Shown here in pieces: positions 33,332-42,764 of a stretch of 64,000 nucleotides of DNA. The first letter of the stretch is position 1; each line of letters begins with the position of its first letter. Location: NCBI RefSeq assembly GCF_038002165.1, contig NZ_JBBOBR010000001.1, forward strand, positions 496,001 through 560,000, given 5' to 3'. Made by a program: the position numbers and the translations under genes. The DNA comes from Cytobacillus sp. FSL H8-0458. Its GTDB lineage: Bacteria > Bacillota > Bacilli > Bacillales > Cytobacillaceae. The notes under the pieces were generated by a model. The model saw only the letters and a list, made by a program, of their open reading frames with translations. It searched no databases and had not been told where the DNA came from.

Positions 33332-34790
33332 TAAGACACCTATATTTGAGTCCGTCCAAGAAATTGAAAAGTACATGAAAAATAGAGTTGGCCTGGGAGA
33401 AAGCTTCGATCTGGGTGTCAGAAAGCTAACGATCTTAAGGAAGGATGTTCATTTCTATTATATTAATGGACTGACGGATACGAGTTATATCATTGCCATC
33501 ATTGAGGGTCTGGTTGGGATCAATGACAGTGAAAAACTTTCCTCTAACCTATTTAAAATCATCGAAAACAGGCTGAGGCACCAATCCATTGAGCACATTA
33601 AAACAATGGATGAACTGGTTGATCAGGTGCTATCAGGCCTGATTGTCGTTGTGGGCGAGGGTGAAGGAGAAGGGCTTGTCATCGATGTCAGAAGCTATCC
33701 CGGAAGGACCCCGCAGGAACCGGATACCGAAAAGGTTGTCCGCGGCTCAAGAGATGGCTATGTAGAAAATATAATAGTAAACACAGCCTTGACCCGCAGA
33801 AGGATTAGAGATGAACGGCTTCGCTTTGAAATCATGCGTGTTGGTGAAAGATCCAAGACAGATGTCGCCATTGGGTTCATTAAAGATGTGGCTAATAAGG
33901 ATTTAGTTGATTTAATTAGAAAAGAAATTAAAGCGATTGAAATAGATGGCATCACAATGGCTGATAAGACAGTCGAGGAATTTCTTTTAAAGCAGGGATA
34001 CAATCCCTTCCCGCTGGTTCGGTATACGGAAAGAGCAGATGTGGCAGCAGCCCATTTGCTTGAAGGGCATGTCGTTATATTTGTTGATACTTCACCAAGT
34101 GTCATTATTACACCTACAACATATTTTCATCATTTGCAGCATGCAGAAGAATACAGGCAATCGCCGGCAGTCGGCACATTTCTCCGCTGGATTCGTTTTT
34201 TAGGTCTTTTGGCTTCAATCGTACTGTTGCCGCTATGGTTTTTATTTGTATTAGAGCCTTCCCTTCTGCCTGAAAGAATCGCATTTATCGGGCCAAATGA
34301 AGAAACGAATGTTCCTGTTATAGCCCAGCTGTTTCTTGCAGATGTGGGAATTGAATTTCTTAGAATTGCGGCAATCCATACACCGACACCGCTTTCAACT
34401 GCAATGGGCTTAATAGCCGCTGTACTTATAGGTCAAATTGCCATAGATGTAGGCCTTTTTGTTCCTGAAGTCATTTTATATGTATCACTTGCGGCCATTG
34501 GAACTTATACGACACCAAGCTATGAACTGAGCATTGCCAATAAAATTTTACGATTGAGTTTGCTTGTGGCAGTTGCGATTTTCCATACACCAGGCCTGGT
34601 CGTGGGGCTTACATTAATCATTCTTCTTCTTGCAAGCATCAAATCTTTGAATACACCATATCTATGGCCGTTTATTCCGTTCAGCCCGGTTGCTTTATCC
34701 CAAATCCTGATTCGCCGTTCCATGCCTGGCTCAAAAATACGGCCAAGCATTGTCCAGACTAGAAATCGTTACAAGCAGCCTGTTAAATAA
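33306..34790 (+). CDS. spoVAF: Stage V sporulation protein AF (GerA-family)
   Basis: This 494-residue protein resembles the A subunits of spore germinant receptors. It has a soluble N-terminal region with the conserved [23 protein letters not shown] (residues 133-155) and TALTRRRIR, then about five to six membrane segments from residue 300 on, including [22 protein letters not shown]. In B. subtilis SpoVAF works with SpoVAEa and helps dipicolinate release rather than forming the channel core. The start follows AAAGGAGCGG. Confidence 0.94.
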   Translation: MTRNKTKDDKTPIFESVQEIEKYMKNRVGLGESFDLGVRKLTILRKDVHFYYINGLTDTSYIIAIIEGLVGINDSEKLSSNLFKIIENRLRHQSIEHIKTMDELVDQVLSGLIVVVGEGEGEGLVIDVRSYPGRTPQEPDTEKVVRGSRDGYVENIIVNTALTRRRIRDERLRFEIMRVGERSKTDVAIGFIKDVANKDLVDLIRKEIKAIEIDGITMADKTVEEFLLKQGYNPFPLVRYTERADVAAAHLLEGHVVIFVDTSPSVIITPTTYFHHLQHAEEYRQSPAVGTFLRWIRFLGLLASIVLLPLWFLFVLEPSLLPERIAFIGPNEETNVPVIAQLFLADVGIEFLRIAAIHTPTPLSTAMGLIAAVLIGQIAIDVGLFVPEVILYVSLAAIGTYTTPSYELSIANKILRLSLLVAVAIFHTPGLVVGLTLIILLLASIKSLNTPYLWPFIPFSPVALSQILIRRSMPGSKIRPSIVQTRNRYKQPVK

Positions 34791-34870
34791 GAAATACGCG
34801 GAATGCCGATTGCTAAGATACACGAAATATGGTAAAGTTTTTTTAATTAAATAAAGGATTAAAGGAAACA

Positions 34871-34907
34871 GAATAGACAGTCTCTTGGGATGCTGTCTAT
34901 TTCTTTC
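34871..34907 (+). terminator. Hairpin after spoVAF
   Basis: AATAGACAG (34872-34880) and CTGTCTATT (34893-34901) followed by TCTTT. A second hairpin, CTCAGG/CCTGAG (34922-34942), lies nearer lysA. Confidence 0.65.
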
Positions 34908-34962
34908 ATAAATTGTTCAGTCTCAGGGGTAAGACACCTGAGGAAAAGGAAGAGGGGGAACC

Positions 34963-36282
34963 ATGTTTTTTCACGGCACCATGAAGGCAAATGACAAAGG
35001 GCATCTTGAAATTGGCGGTATGGATACCGTCGAACTCGCAAGTCAATTTGGAACACCTTTATACGTATATGATGTGGCATTAATAAGAGAAAGAGCCAGG
35101 GGCTTTAAGCAAACTTTCGAGAAGCTTGGAATAGAAGCACAAGTTGCATATGCGAGCAAAGCTTTTTCAACAGTGGCAATGGTTCAGCTTGTAGATGAAG
35201 AAGGTCTTTCATTGGATGTGGTATCAGGCGGAGAGTTATACACTGCTCTTGCAGCAGACTTTCCATCTGAAAGAATCCACTTTCACGGGAACAATAAGAG
35301 CAGAGAAGAACTTGAGATGGCTCTAAAGAATCATGTCGGCTGTATAGTTGTCGATAATTTTTATGAACTGGAATTATTAGAACAGATTTGTGAATCACTT
35401 GCAGCTAAAACAAAAATTTTACTGAGGGTCACGCCTGGAATTGAAGCTCATACCCATGACTATATCTTAACCGGCCAGGAAGATTCAAAATTTGGATTTG
35501 ACCTGCAGAATGGCCAGGCTGAAAAGGCTCTGCAAATAGCTCTGAATTCGAGCTGGATTGAAACGCTTGGACTGCACTGTCATATCGGGTCTCAGATTTT
35601 CGATACAACAGGCTTCATTTTGGCTGCAAAGAAAATCTTTGAGAAGATGGCAGAGTGGAAAGAAAAACATGCATATGAACCTAAAGTGCTTAACTTAGGC
35701 GGTGGTTTTGGAATCCGCTATACAGAAGATGATGATCCGATTCATGCATCTCAATATGTTGAAGAAATTATCGGGGAAGTTAAAAATCAGGCTAAACAGT
35801 TCTCCATGAAGATGCCGGAAATTTGGATTGAGCCGGGGCGTTCCCTTGTAGGAGATGCCGGAATAACTTTATACCAGACTGGGTCACGCAAAGAGGTTCC
35901 AAATGTAAGAAATTATCTCGCTGTAGATGGCGGTATGAGTGACAATATCAGGCCGGCCCTTTATCAGGCTAAGTATGAAGCGGTATTGGCAAACCGGGTG
36001 CTGGATAAGCCGGAAGAGACAGTATCAATTGCCGGAAAATGCTGTGAATCAGGCGATATGCTTATTTGGGATTTGCCTCTTCCAAAAGCAGGGGATCAAG
36101 ATCTCCTGGCCGTTTTCTGTACAGGCGCATACGGTTATTCCATGGCAAACAATTATAATCGAATCCCAAGGCCGCCTGTAGTTTTTATTGAAAATGGAGA
36201 GGCTAATCTGGTTGTTAAAAGGGAAACATACGAGGATCTATTACGATTGGATCTGCCGATTAATGAAAAAATAAAAAATTAA
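34963..36282 (+). CDS. lysA: Diaminopimelate decarboxylase
   Basis: This 439-residue PLP enzyme makes L-lysine from meso-diaminopimelate. It has a TIM-barrel domain with the PLP lysine in QVAYASKAFS (near residue 66), the HCHIGSQIF substrate region, the phosphate-binding LNLGGGFGI, EPGRSLVGDAG, and the C-terminal active-site motif CCESGDML. The start follows GAGGGGG. No lysine riboswitch is recognisable upstream. Its place after spoVAF is the same as in B. subtilis. Confidence 0.96.
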   Translation: MFFHGTMKANDKGHLEIGGMDTVELASQFGTPLYVYDVALIRERARGFKQTFEKLGIEAQVAYASKAFSTVAMVQLVDEEGLSLDVVSGGELYTALAADFPSERIHFHGNNKSREELEMALKNHVGCIVVDNFYELELLEQICESLAAKTKILLRVTPGIEAHTHDYILTGQEDSKFGFDLQNGQAEKALQIALNSSWIETLGLHCHIGSQIFDTTGFILAAKKIFEKMAEWKEKHAYEPKVLNLGGGFGIRYTEDDDPIHASQYVEEIIGEVKNQAKQFSMKMPEIWIEPGRSLVGDAGITLYQTGSRKEVPNVRNYLAVDGGMSDNIRPALYQAKYEAVLANRVLDKPEETVSIAGKCCESGDMLIWDLPLPKAGDQDLLAVFCTGAYGYSMANNYNRIPRPPVVFIENGEANLVVKRETYEDLLRLDLPINEKIKN

Positions 36283-36310
36283 GCTGCCCGCTAAGGCAGC
36301 TTAATTTTTT
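36273..36310. terminator. Bidirectional terminator lysA/ypuA
   Basis: A perfect 16-bp stem, 36273-36288 with 36295-36310, includes AAAAAATTAAGCTGCC; A and T tracts serve both strands. Confidence 0.92.
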
Positions 36311-37179
36311 TAAGAAAAGAAGGCTTTAATCGCGTCTATTACACTAGTGAAAAAACGTTTTAGGCTTTCTAAAAATCCCTGGCCTTCTTCACTTTCAAGG
36401 TATTTGGAAATTTTGTCTTTTGCCTGGTTAAGCTGTTCGCCGACCTGATTCCAATCGATATCAAGCTCTTTCAGCTTGTTGAATAAATCTATTAAGCTTT
36501 GAATCTCCTGTTCGGTCAGAGTGATGCCAAGGTCCTTTGCTGCATTTTCGATAATTGTTCTGAGTTCTGCATCGGTTTCAGGTGAATTTTTGGCTATTTC
36601 CTCTTTGATTTTGGCAATTAAAGCAGCTGCGTTCTCGTTTCCAACCGAATCGCCAAGCTTGGCTGTTTCCACCATCTCTTCATTTGCCGCCTGTTTTACA
36701 TCTTCAGGGATCGTTTTTTCAGCTGAAATTTCATATGCCTTGATAATGCCTGTTAAAGCAGCTGTTCCAGAAACATTTGCAGGTGCTGTAATATAAATTT
36801 TGGCATCTTTTACACCAGCAGTAATCAAAGCATTAATGTACATTTCATCAGTGACCCAGTTAATATTCTTAGTCTCTACTTCAAGGCCTGAGCCTTGTTT
36901 CGCTACTGTGACTGCCGAAGAGGATATCGCTCTTGTTCCTATAAGAGCTTTAGAGATATAATTTCCAAGATATTGATGTTCTTCCTCATTTGAAACAGTA
37001 ATGATGGTCGCATCTTTCGGAGCTTTCATTTCAGCCAGAAGCATATTTTTTTGTTCTTCTGATAGATTCTCACCTAAAGTGACAATTACATCACCTTCCG
37101 CCATATCAGCAAATGCCTGTATCGGCAAAATAAATAATAGCGACATTATGAATAGTAATAGCATTTTATTCCATTTCAT
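36310..37179 (-). CDS. ypuA: DUF1002 family secreted protein (YpuA-like)
   Basis: This 289-residue protein has a signal peptide (MKWNKMLLLFIMSLLFILPIQAFA, by position residues 1-24) and a DUF1002 region. ATG 37179 is chosen because CGGGAGGTAACCGC precedes it; a longer frame from 37236 lacks such a site. The C-terminal third is rich in helices with short hydrophobic ends. Exported or surface-bound; function unknown, and B. subtilis YpuA occupies the same position after lysA. Confidence 0.87.
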   Translation of the reverse strand: MKWNKMLLLFIMSLLFILPIQAFADMAEGDVIVTLGENLSEEQKNMLLAEMKAPKDATIITVSNEEEHQYLGNYISKALIGTRAISSSAVTVAKQGSGLEVETKNINWVTDEMYINALITAGVKDAKIYITAPANVSGTAALTGIIKAYEISAEKTIPEDVKQAANEEMVETAKLGDSVGNENAAALIAKIKEEIAKNSPETDAELRTIIENAAKDLGITLTEQEIQSLIDLFNKLKELDIDWNQVGEQLNQAKDKISKYLESEEGQGFLESLKRFFTSVIDAIKAFFS

Positions 37180-37417
37180 GCGGTTACCTCCCGGAGCAAA
37201 AATAGGGAAGCCATTTAAATCAAATCTGCGGCTCACTTAATGGCTTCCTGTAAATAGACGATTCTTTCCGCGAAAAAGTTTCAATTCTCCTCTACCTGAA
37301 ACATTAGCTCAAAATGCCTATTTCAGCAAGCAGAATGGAATTATGAGAAAGAATAGTGTAAAATGAATGATAGTTTGTAAGTCAAAGGATTTAAATAAAT
37401 GGGGGCAGTAAGGAAAT

Positions 37418-37504
37418 ATGAAAAAAAGCAATTGGCTTCTTTTTATAATATTGCTTGTGTTAAGCATCGGATGGGGACTTGTTTACTGGTTCTTTATAGT
37501 TTAG
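37418..37504 (+). CDS. 28-residue membrane microprotein (putative)
   Basis: ATG 37418 follows AAGGAA and opens a 28-codon frame: a MKKSNW start, one membrane segment (LLFIILLVLSIGWGLVYWFFIV, residues 7-28, reported by position) and an immediate stop. Composition is typical of small Bacillus membrane proteins expressed in sporulation or stress. It lies between ypuA (divergent) and ribT. Ribosome spacing is short. No family is recognised. Confidence 0.5.
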   Translation: MKKSNWLLFIILLVLSIGWGLVYWFFIV

Positions 37505-37656
37505 AGCTTTGCAGCGAAGAAGGCGATAAGGCAATGAATTAGCCGGTTTTATTCGAAAATAGCAACATTCAGCATGAATACATATACTGTTATGAAAAGT
37601 TTACAAATATTAAAATATGGGAAAAATAGTTTATGATGTTTTTATTCAAATAATGA

Positions 37657-38013
<357 letters not shown>

Positions 38014-38079
38014 CAAAAGCGGAAGTACATGGCACAGCTATACCGCTATCGGGGTTCAGCAATATACTTTGTTACATGG

Positions 38080-38115
38080 AAAAAGGCAGCGAATAATCAT
38101 TATTCCTGCCTTTTT
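38080..38115. terminator. Bidirectional terminator ribT/ypuF
   Basis: AAAAAGGCAG with inner GAATAAT pairs with ATTATTC and CTGCCTTTTT around a one-base centre; A and T tracts flank it. Confidence 0.88.
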
Positions 38116-38609
38116 TTCTGATTCAGGGCATCAAGTCTTTCTTTAATAACCATGGTTCTATCTCTTCTTTTATGGCGGTGCACAATATCTTCATCTGGAA
38201 AATTGCTGTCAGAACACCAGGGAAATCCCTTGGGTGCGCATTTTTCCTTAAGTAAGGGATCAATAATAGGCAAGTTAACGCTGGAGTACTTTCCGCCTTT
38301 TTGAATCAGCACAAGCCTGTCCTTAAGATCCTTTATCAATTGATCTGTTTCAAGACCCAATGCCTGTATTTCTTCAGCTCTGCACTCCAAAATGCCGATT
38401 CCTTTGCGGAGGGTCCGTTCTGCACCATTAAAATTCTCTCTGCGATGATGATAAAAAGAAACTGCCATAAGAATTAATCCGACCCATGCAGACTTTTTAT
38501 TGTTTGGATCCGTATTCTTCCAATACTCCTCCAGTATTTCGTGACATTCAAAATAATCACGGTCACCATGAAAATGGACCAGGAACTCGATATATTTATC
38601 AGGATACAT
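38100..38609 (-). CDS. ypuF: DUF309 family protein (YpuF-like)
   Basis: This 169-residue all-helical protein has the DUF309 signature FHGDRDYFECHEILEEYWK near residues 13-31 and a downstream KSAWVGLILMAVSFYHHRRENFNGAERTL segment (residues 38-66). The conserved His/Glu residues may form a helical bundle site. ATG 38609 is chosen behind AAGGAGTG; a TTG 18 bases upstream overlaps that site. B. subtilis ypuF also lies just before scpA. Function unknown. Confidence 0.9.
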   Translation of the reverse strand: MYPDKYIEFLVHFHGDRDYFECHEILEEYWKNTDPNNKKSAWVGLILMAVSFYHHRRENFNGAERTLRKGIGILECRAEEIQALGLETDQLIKDLKDRLVLIQKGGKYSSVNLPIIDPLLKEKCAPKGFPWCSDSNFPDEDIVHRHKRRDRTMVIKERLDALNQKKRQE

Positions 38610-38671
38610 ACTTTCACTCCTTGACAATTCTTACTTTATTTTACCACAGCACAATCTATTATCAGAAAAAT

Positions 38672-38698
38672 AAAAGCCCGGCGCTTAACCGGGCTTTT
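38672..38698 (-). terminator. Terminator of the YjcZ-like gene
   Basis: AAAAGCCCGG (38672-38681) and CCGGGCTTTT (38689-38698). Confidence 0.85.
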
Positions 38699-38802
38699 AC
38701 AGCTGTTAAATCTGAACACATATATGTTGGCGCTTTTAGGTTTCTAATAGGACAGCCTTGTCTGGGCAAATGTACAGAATTTGCTGTAATAAACACAGCG
38801 AT

Positions 38803-38901
38803 TTAGAAGAACCAGGAAGCTCCGACAATAATTAATAGGATGAACAGAACGACAATTAAAGCAAACCCGGTTCCGCAATCTCCAAATCCAGTATTAGACA
38901 T
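38803..38901 (-). CDS. YjcZ family sporulation microprotein
   Basis: This 32-residue protein has a short Gly/Cys-containing head (MSNTGFGDCGTGF) and a single C-terminal membrane helix ending GASWFF, the pattern of the YjcZ family of sporulation-associated membrane peptides. The ATG lies behind an excellent CAGGAGG, eight to nine bases away, and a terminator follows about 100 bases downstream. No clear sporulation-sigma promoter was assigned upstream. Confidence 0.82.
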   Translation of the reverse strand: MSNTGFGDCGTGFALIVVLFILLIIVGASWFF

Positions 38902-39021
38902 ATAAAATACCTCCTGTATCTTTATTTCCCTACATCGTATGTAGGCAATTGCCTTATTGATTGGGCGGTTCAAAAAAATCACGAATGAAGCAGGGGCATT
39001 GCTGACAGGGTTATTTTTCTA

Positions 39022-39050
39022 TTGGATAACATCCATGAATAATCTATACT
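39022..39050 (+). promoter_or_regulatory. SigA-type promoter of scpAB
   Basis: TTGGAT (39022-39027) and TATACT (39045-39050) with 17-bp spacing. Confidence 0.6.
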
Positions 39051-39108
39051 AGATATAGCCTTTTGGCATTTAAGGGAATTTATATTAGGAAAATTTGGTG
39101 GGTATTTT

Positions 39109-39870
39109 ATGCAATATGATCATTATAACGTCAAAATAGATGCTTTCGAGGGGCCTCTGGATCTTCTTCTTCATCTTATTAACAGGCTGGAAATTGATAT
39201 CTATGACATTCCTGTATCAGAAATTACCGAGCAGTACCTCATTTATATACATACAATGAAGGAGCTTCAGCTTGACGTAGCAAGCGAATATCTTGTAATG
39301 GCCGCAACGCTTCTGGCAATTAAAAGCAAAATGCTGCTGCCAAAGCATGATGAGGAAGAGCTCGAGGATGAATTTGGAATGGAAATGGAAGAAGACCCCA
39401 GAGATGAACTTGTAGAACGGCTGATTGAATACCGTAAATATAAGGAAGCTGCAGAGGAGCTTAAGGAGCGGGAACAGGATAGAAGTTTAATGTATACAAA
39501 GCCGCCTGCAGACCTTTCGGAATATGTGAATGAAACACAGCAGGAAAAAGCTGATTTGAATGTAAGTCTTTATGATATGCTTGGCGCTTTGCAAAAGTTA
39601 TTAAGAAGGAAGAAACTGCAAAGGCCGCTTTCTGCAAAAGTTGCCCGCCAGGAGATTCCCATTGAGAAGCGGATGTCTGAAATTGTGGAACAGTTAAGAA
39701 GTGTAAAAGGCAGGAAAAAATTCACCGATCTTTTTCCGGTATCGGACAGAGAGCATATAGTAGTAACTTTCCTGGCGGTACTGGAGTTAATCAAGCGAAA
39801 AGAAATTCAGGTCGAGCAGGACAAAAATTTCTCTGATATTTTTGTAGCTTCCATGGAAGGAGGAAAATAG
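39109..39870 (+). CDS. scpA: Segregation and condensation protein A
   Basis: This 253-residue kleisin bridges the SMC dimer heads and ScpB in the bacterial condensin. The N-terminal SMC-neck-binding domain begins [39 protein letters not shown] (residues 5-43), and the C-terminal winged helix includes [21 protein letters not shown] Glu/Asp-rich linker lies near residues 83-100. The ribosome site GGTGGG is modest. One base separates it from scpB. Confidence 0.96.
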   Translation: MQYDHYNVKIDAFEGPLDLLLHLINRLEIDIYDIPVSEITEQYLIYIHTMKELQLDVASEYLVMAATLLAIKSKMLLPKHDEEELEDEFGMEMEEDPRDELVERLIEYRKYKEAAEELKEREQDRSLMYTKPPADLSEYVNETQQEKADLNVSLYDMLGALQKLLRRKKLQRPLSAKVARQEIPIEKRMSEIVEQLRSVKGRKKFTDLFPVSDREHIVVTFLAVLELIKRKEIQVEQDKNFSDIFVASMEGGK

Positions 39871-39871
39871 T

Positions 39872-40459
39872 GTGGAGATCGTTAATTGGAAGGGGATAGC
39901 CGAAAGCCTCCTGTTTGCAGCTGGTGATGAAGGCTTGTCTCTTAAGCAAATTGCCCATGTGCTGGAGGTGGAAGAGAATCAGGCCCGTGAAATAATGGAC
40001 AGTCTTATGGAAGACTACAATACTGGCAGCCGCGGAATAATGGCTGTTGAATTGGCGGGGACTTTTCAGCTGGTTACGAAAAAAGAGTTTTCCCCATACC
40101 TGAAGAAGCTGGTAGAGTCTCCTTCTGCCGCTTCCCTTTCTCAGGCGGCACTCGAGACGCTCGCAATTATTGCTTACAGACAGCCCATTACAAGGACAGA
40201 AATTGAGGAAATTAGAGGAGTCAAGACAGAGAGACCTCTTCATACATTGTCTGCTAAAGCCTTGATTAAAGAAGTTGGACGGGCAGATGGAACAGGGCGT
40301 GCCTATTTGTATGGAACGACTAAAGAGTTCCTTGATTATTTTGGCCTTAAAAGCATAGAAGAGCTTCCGCCGCTCCCGGATAAGATCAGTGAAGAAGAGG
40401 ATTCATTACAGGAAGAGGCTGATTTATTCTTTGAAAAGTTCCAGGAGCTCGATTCTTGA
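39872..40459 (+). CDS. scpB: Segregation and condensation protein B
   Basis: This 195-residue protein has two winged-helix domains and binds ScpA in the SMC complex. Diagnostic segments: [69 protein letters not shown] and [29 protein letters not shown] text at the C-terminal end. GTG start behind GGAAGGAGG. An acidic C-terminal tail (residues 170-195) is present. Confidence 0.96.
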   Translation: MEIVNWKGIAESLLFAAGDEGLSLKQIAHVLEVEENQAREIMDSLMEDYNTGSRGIMAVELAGTFQLVTKKEFSPYLKKLVESPSAASLSQAALETLAIIAYRQPITRTEIEEIRGVKTERPLHTLSAKALIKEVGRADGTGRAYLYGTTKEFLDYFGLKSIEELPPLPDKISEEEDSLQEEADLFFEKFQELDS

Positions 40460-40567
40460 GTTTTCTGACACATTACATAGGAAGTGTGGTAAAATAGATT
40501 TAAATTTTTCCCTTTCCTTTTAATACATATTAATCTTGTAAACCATCGGGAAATAGGAGGGTTTTGC

Positions 40568-40990
40568 TTGCTGATTAAACATTGCAGGGGATATGAGCTT
40601 GAAAAAGAAAAGCCAAACACCTCGGAAGATTTTTTTAACAGAAGTGAGATTGTGTTCGAAGAAGATGGACAGGAGAAGACTTTTCATGTTTTATACGTCC
40701 GTTTCTTTGATGAATCCATGAATGAGTTCACACCATATGAACAGGATCCAGTCTTTCAGGCTGGTTCCAGAGAAGTTCAGTTCAAGGATATTGTTGCTCT
40801 TTCATGTTTATTGAAGAATCCGGGTTTTAGACATCGCAAACGAATTTATCTTAATTCAAAGGCTGATTTTGCATCCTATTTTCAGGATCTGGACTTTTCC
40901 AAGCTTCCCTCCATTTTTGAAGCGCTGGAGAGTAAAAAATCCTATGACCTGCGATCACCTTTAGATTTCATTGTTCAACCGCAACAATAG
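40568..40990 (+). CDS. Protein of unknown function between scpB and ypuI
   Basis: This 140-residue soluble protein starts at TTG 40568, six bases after AGGAGGG. No signal peptide, membrane helix or catalytic motif is visible. A mixed alpha/beta fold is likely, with aromatic-rich strands (FHVLYVRFFDES) and a segment FRHRKRIYLNSKADFASYFQDL. B. subtilis has no gene at this place, so it is an addition in this lineage or a loss there. Base composition is like its neighbours. Confidence 0.65.
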   Translation: MLIKHCRGYELEKEKPNTSEDFFNRSEIVFEEDGQEKTFHVLYVRFFDESMNEFTPYEQDPVFQAGSREVQFKDIVALSCLLKNPGFRHRKRIYLNSKADFASYFQDLDFSKLPSIFEALESKKSYDLRSPLDFIVQPQQ

Positions 40991-41018
40991 CCAGTTTATA
41001 ATAATGGGGGTGTAATGG

Positions 41019-41507
41019 ATGGGGAATTCAATAGTTAAATCACAGATGGAAGATGTGAAAAATTTCCTCGGTAATAGCGTTGCCGCATTTGAAGATTTCT
41101 TAAATAATACAACAATAAAAGATCTTGAAGCAGAACAACAAGGGAATTTGAATTATTATAAAAGTATCCTCTCACATGTTAGAAAACTGCTTGTATATTG
41201 TGAAGAAGGACTTGATGCCAGCACAATCATATTAAAAAGTGACCCTTTCCAAAAAGGGGCAGCCGAAAAGACGTTATACCGGATTTACCATCAGTGCATT
41301 GAAGAGTTTTTTTCTCCGAAAAATGATGCATGGTTTGAGAATAGCCGTTCAGCATATACGGGAAAAAACTCAATCCAGTTTCATGATGAAGTTCCGGACA
41401 GCCTCAAATCAATGTTCAGGCAGCTGGAAGGAGAGTTCCAAAGGGTTCGTGAGGAACTTGAATATTACGAAACTGATTATCGGACAAAAATGATTCAATC
41501 AAAATAG
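41019..41507 (+). CDS. ypuI: DUF3907 family protein (YpuI-like)
   Basis: This 162-residue cytosolic, mainly helical protein matches the DUF3907/YpuI family: KSQMEDVKNFLGNSVAAFEDFLNNTTI, LLVYCEEGLDAS and RIYHQCIEEFFSPKNDAWFENSRSAYTGKNSI. The start is ATG 41019 behind GGGGGTG. It keeps the B. subtilis position between scpB and dacB. No function is established. Confidence 0.85.
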   Translation: MGNSIVKSQMEDVKNFLGNSVAAFEDFLNNTTIKDLEAEQQGNLNYYKSILSHVRKLLVYCEEGLDASTIILKSDPFQKGAAEKTLYRIYHQCIEEFFSPKNDAWFENSRSAYTGKNSIQFHDEVPDSLKSMFRQLEGEFQRVREELEYYETDYRTKMIQSK

Positions 41508-41520
41508 CATTGGAAGTGGA

Positions 41521-41547
41521 GAACAGCGGGCAGCTGTTCTTTTTTTT
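41521..41547 (+). terminator. Terminator after ypuI
   Basis: GAACAGC (41521-41527) and GCTGTTC (41533-41539) followed by eight T residues. Confidence 0.9.
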
Positions 41548-41650
41548 CTGGCACGTTATAGGGAGCTTTCCATTTTCATTGGAAAACGTACAAACTTTCA
41601 CTCATACAAATAGAAAGTGAGCTATTTATGGAAGCGAGTGAGGGGATTAT

Positions 41651-42541
41651 ATGAGTAAAATGGAAGATTACATTAAGGACGTTACAAAATGGAACAAAGA
41701 GCTAAGAGATTTTTTAGACTCGGAGGATGTTGAACAAAACAGTGAGCTGTGGCAGAGGCTGGATCATTTTACCGAAATTATGGATGGAATTAACAGCCCC
41801 CTGGATATAGAAGGTTTGGAAAAGCTGCAGGAACAAGTGGACTCTCTTCATTCCGATATGGAGAATTATTTTTCCAATAGACAGCAGCTTGGAAATATCT
41901 ATATGAATGAACCGTACATTCCTGCGGGTAAGCATATTTTACCCCCGCTCCCTTATGATTACAGTGCACTTGAACCGCATATCTCAGCGGAAATTATGAG
42001 GCTGCATCATGATAAGCATCATCAATCATATGTGGATGGATTAAACAAAGCGGAGGCAATGCTTCAAAATGCGAGGAATAATAATGATTACAGCCTGGTA
42101 AAACACTGGTCCCGCGAGCTCGCCTTTCATGGCTCCGGCCATTATTTGCATACGATTTTCTGGAATAATATGAGTCCTGAAGGCGGAGGAAGTCCGTCCG
42201 GGGCACTCATGAAGGAAATAAACAAATACTTTGGGAGCTTTGAGAAATTTAAAAGCCATTACACAGAAGCAGCCAAGCAGGTAGAAGGAGTGGGCTGGGC
42301 AATCCTGGTGTGGTCTCCAAGAGCGCGCAGGCTCGAAATACTTCAATCGGAAAGACACATGCTCTTAACCCAGTGGGATACAATCCCTCTGCTGGCATTA
42401 GATGTATGGGAACATGCTTATTATCTGCAATATAAAAATAACCGCGGTGATTATATTAAAAATTGGTGGAATGTTGTCAACTGGAAGGATGTAGAAGACA
42501 GGTATTTAAAAGCATCAGAATTAAAATGGAAGCCATTCTAG
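41651..42541 (+). CDS. Superoxide dismutase (Fe/Mn) with N-terminal extension
   Basis: This 296-residue protein has a superoxide dismutase core starting near residue 94 (KHILPPLPYDYSALEPH). The four metal ligands are present: His119 in LHHDKHH, His167 in GHYLH, and Asp251 and His255 in DVWEHAYY; Tyr127 gates the site. The usual NGGGHxNH becomes HGSGHYLH, and the loop before PLLALDVWEHAYYL is short. A charged helical extension of about 92 residues precedes the core. B. subtilis SodF is the likely relative. Start behind GAGGGGATT. Confidence 0.9.
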   Translation: MSKMEDYIKDVTKWNKELRDFLDSEDVEQNSELWQRLDHFTEIMDGINSPLDIEGLEKLQEQVDSLHSDMENYFSNRQQLGNIYMNEPYIPAGKHILPPLPYDYSALEPHISAEIMRLHHDKHHQSYVDGLNKAEAMLQNARNNNDYSLVKHWSRELAFHGSGHYLHTIFWNNMSPEGGGSPSGALMKEINKYFGSFEKFKSHYTEAAKQVEGVGWAILVWSPRARRLEILQSERHMLLTQWDTIPLLALDVWEHAYYLQYKNNRGDYIKNWWNVVNWKDVEDRYLKASELKWKPF

Positions 42542-42561
42542 ATAGGAGCAGAAAGAAGTAA

Positions 42562-42593
42562 GAGGGAGTACAAAGAGTATTCCCCTCATTTTT
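42562..42593 (+). terminator. Probable terminator after superoxide dismutase
   Basis: GAGGG...GTAC and GTATTCCCCTC form an imperfect stem followed by ATTTTT. Confidence 0.6.
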
Positions 42594-42640
42594 GATGTAC
42601 AAGCCATTTCCAAACCCTCATTACAAGTCAAACATAATAG

Positions 42641-42668
42641 TCATATCACTACTTGTCCTGCATAAACT
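42641..42668 (+). promoter_or_regulatory. Candidate SigE promoter of dacB
   Basis: TCATATC (42641-42647) and CATAAACT (42661-42668) fit the SigE pattern KMATATT / CATACAHT with one mismatch each and 13-bp spacing. B. subtilis dacB-spmA-spmB is SigE-dependent. Confidence 0.5.
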
Positions 42669-42764
42669 TGTACAAATAAATGAAAAACATGCGGCTCCTC
42701 CCTTGTGGGGAGATCATGTATTTCGCTCAATCTGACATCCATAAAGGAGACGGGGTTTTGTGCA

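Noticed and set aside
34791..34962. Possible lysine riboswitch upstream of lysA
   Set aside because: The interval is only 172 bp, is occupied by two simple hairpins, and lacks the conserved five-helix L-box core.
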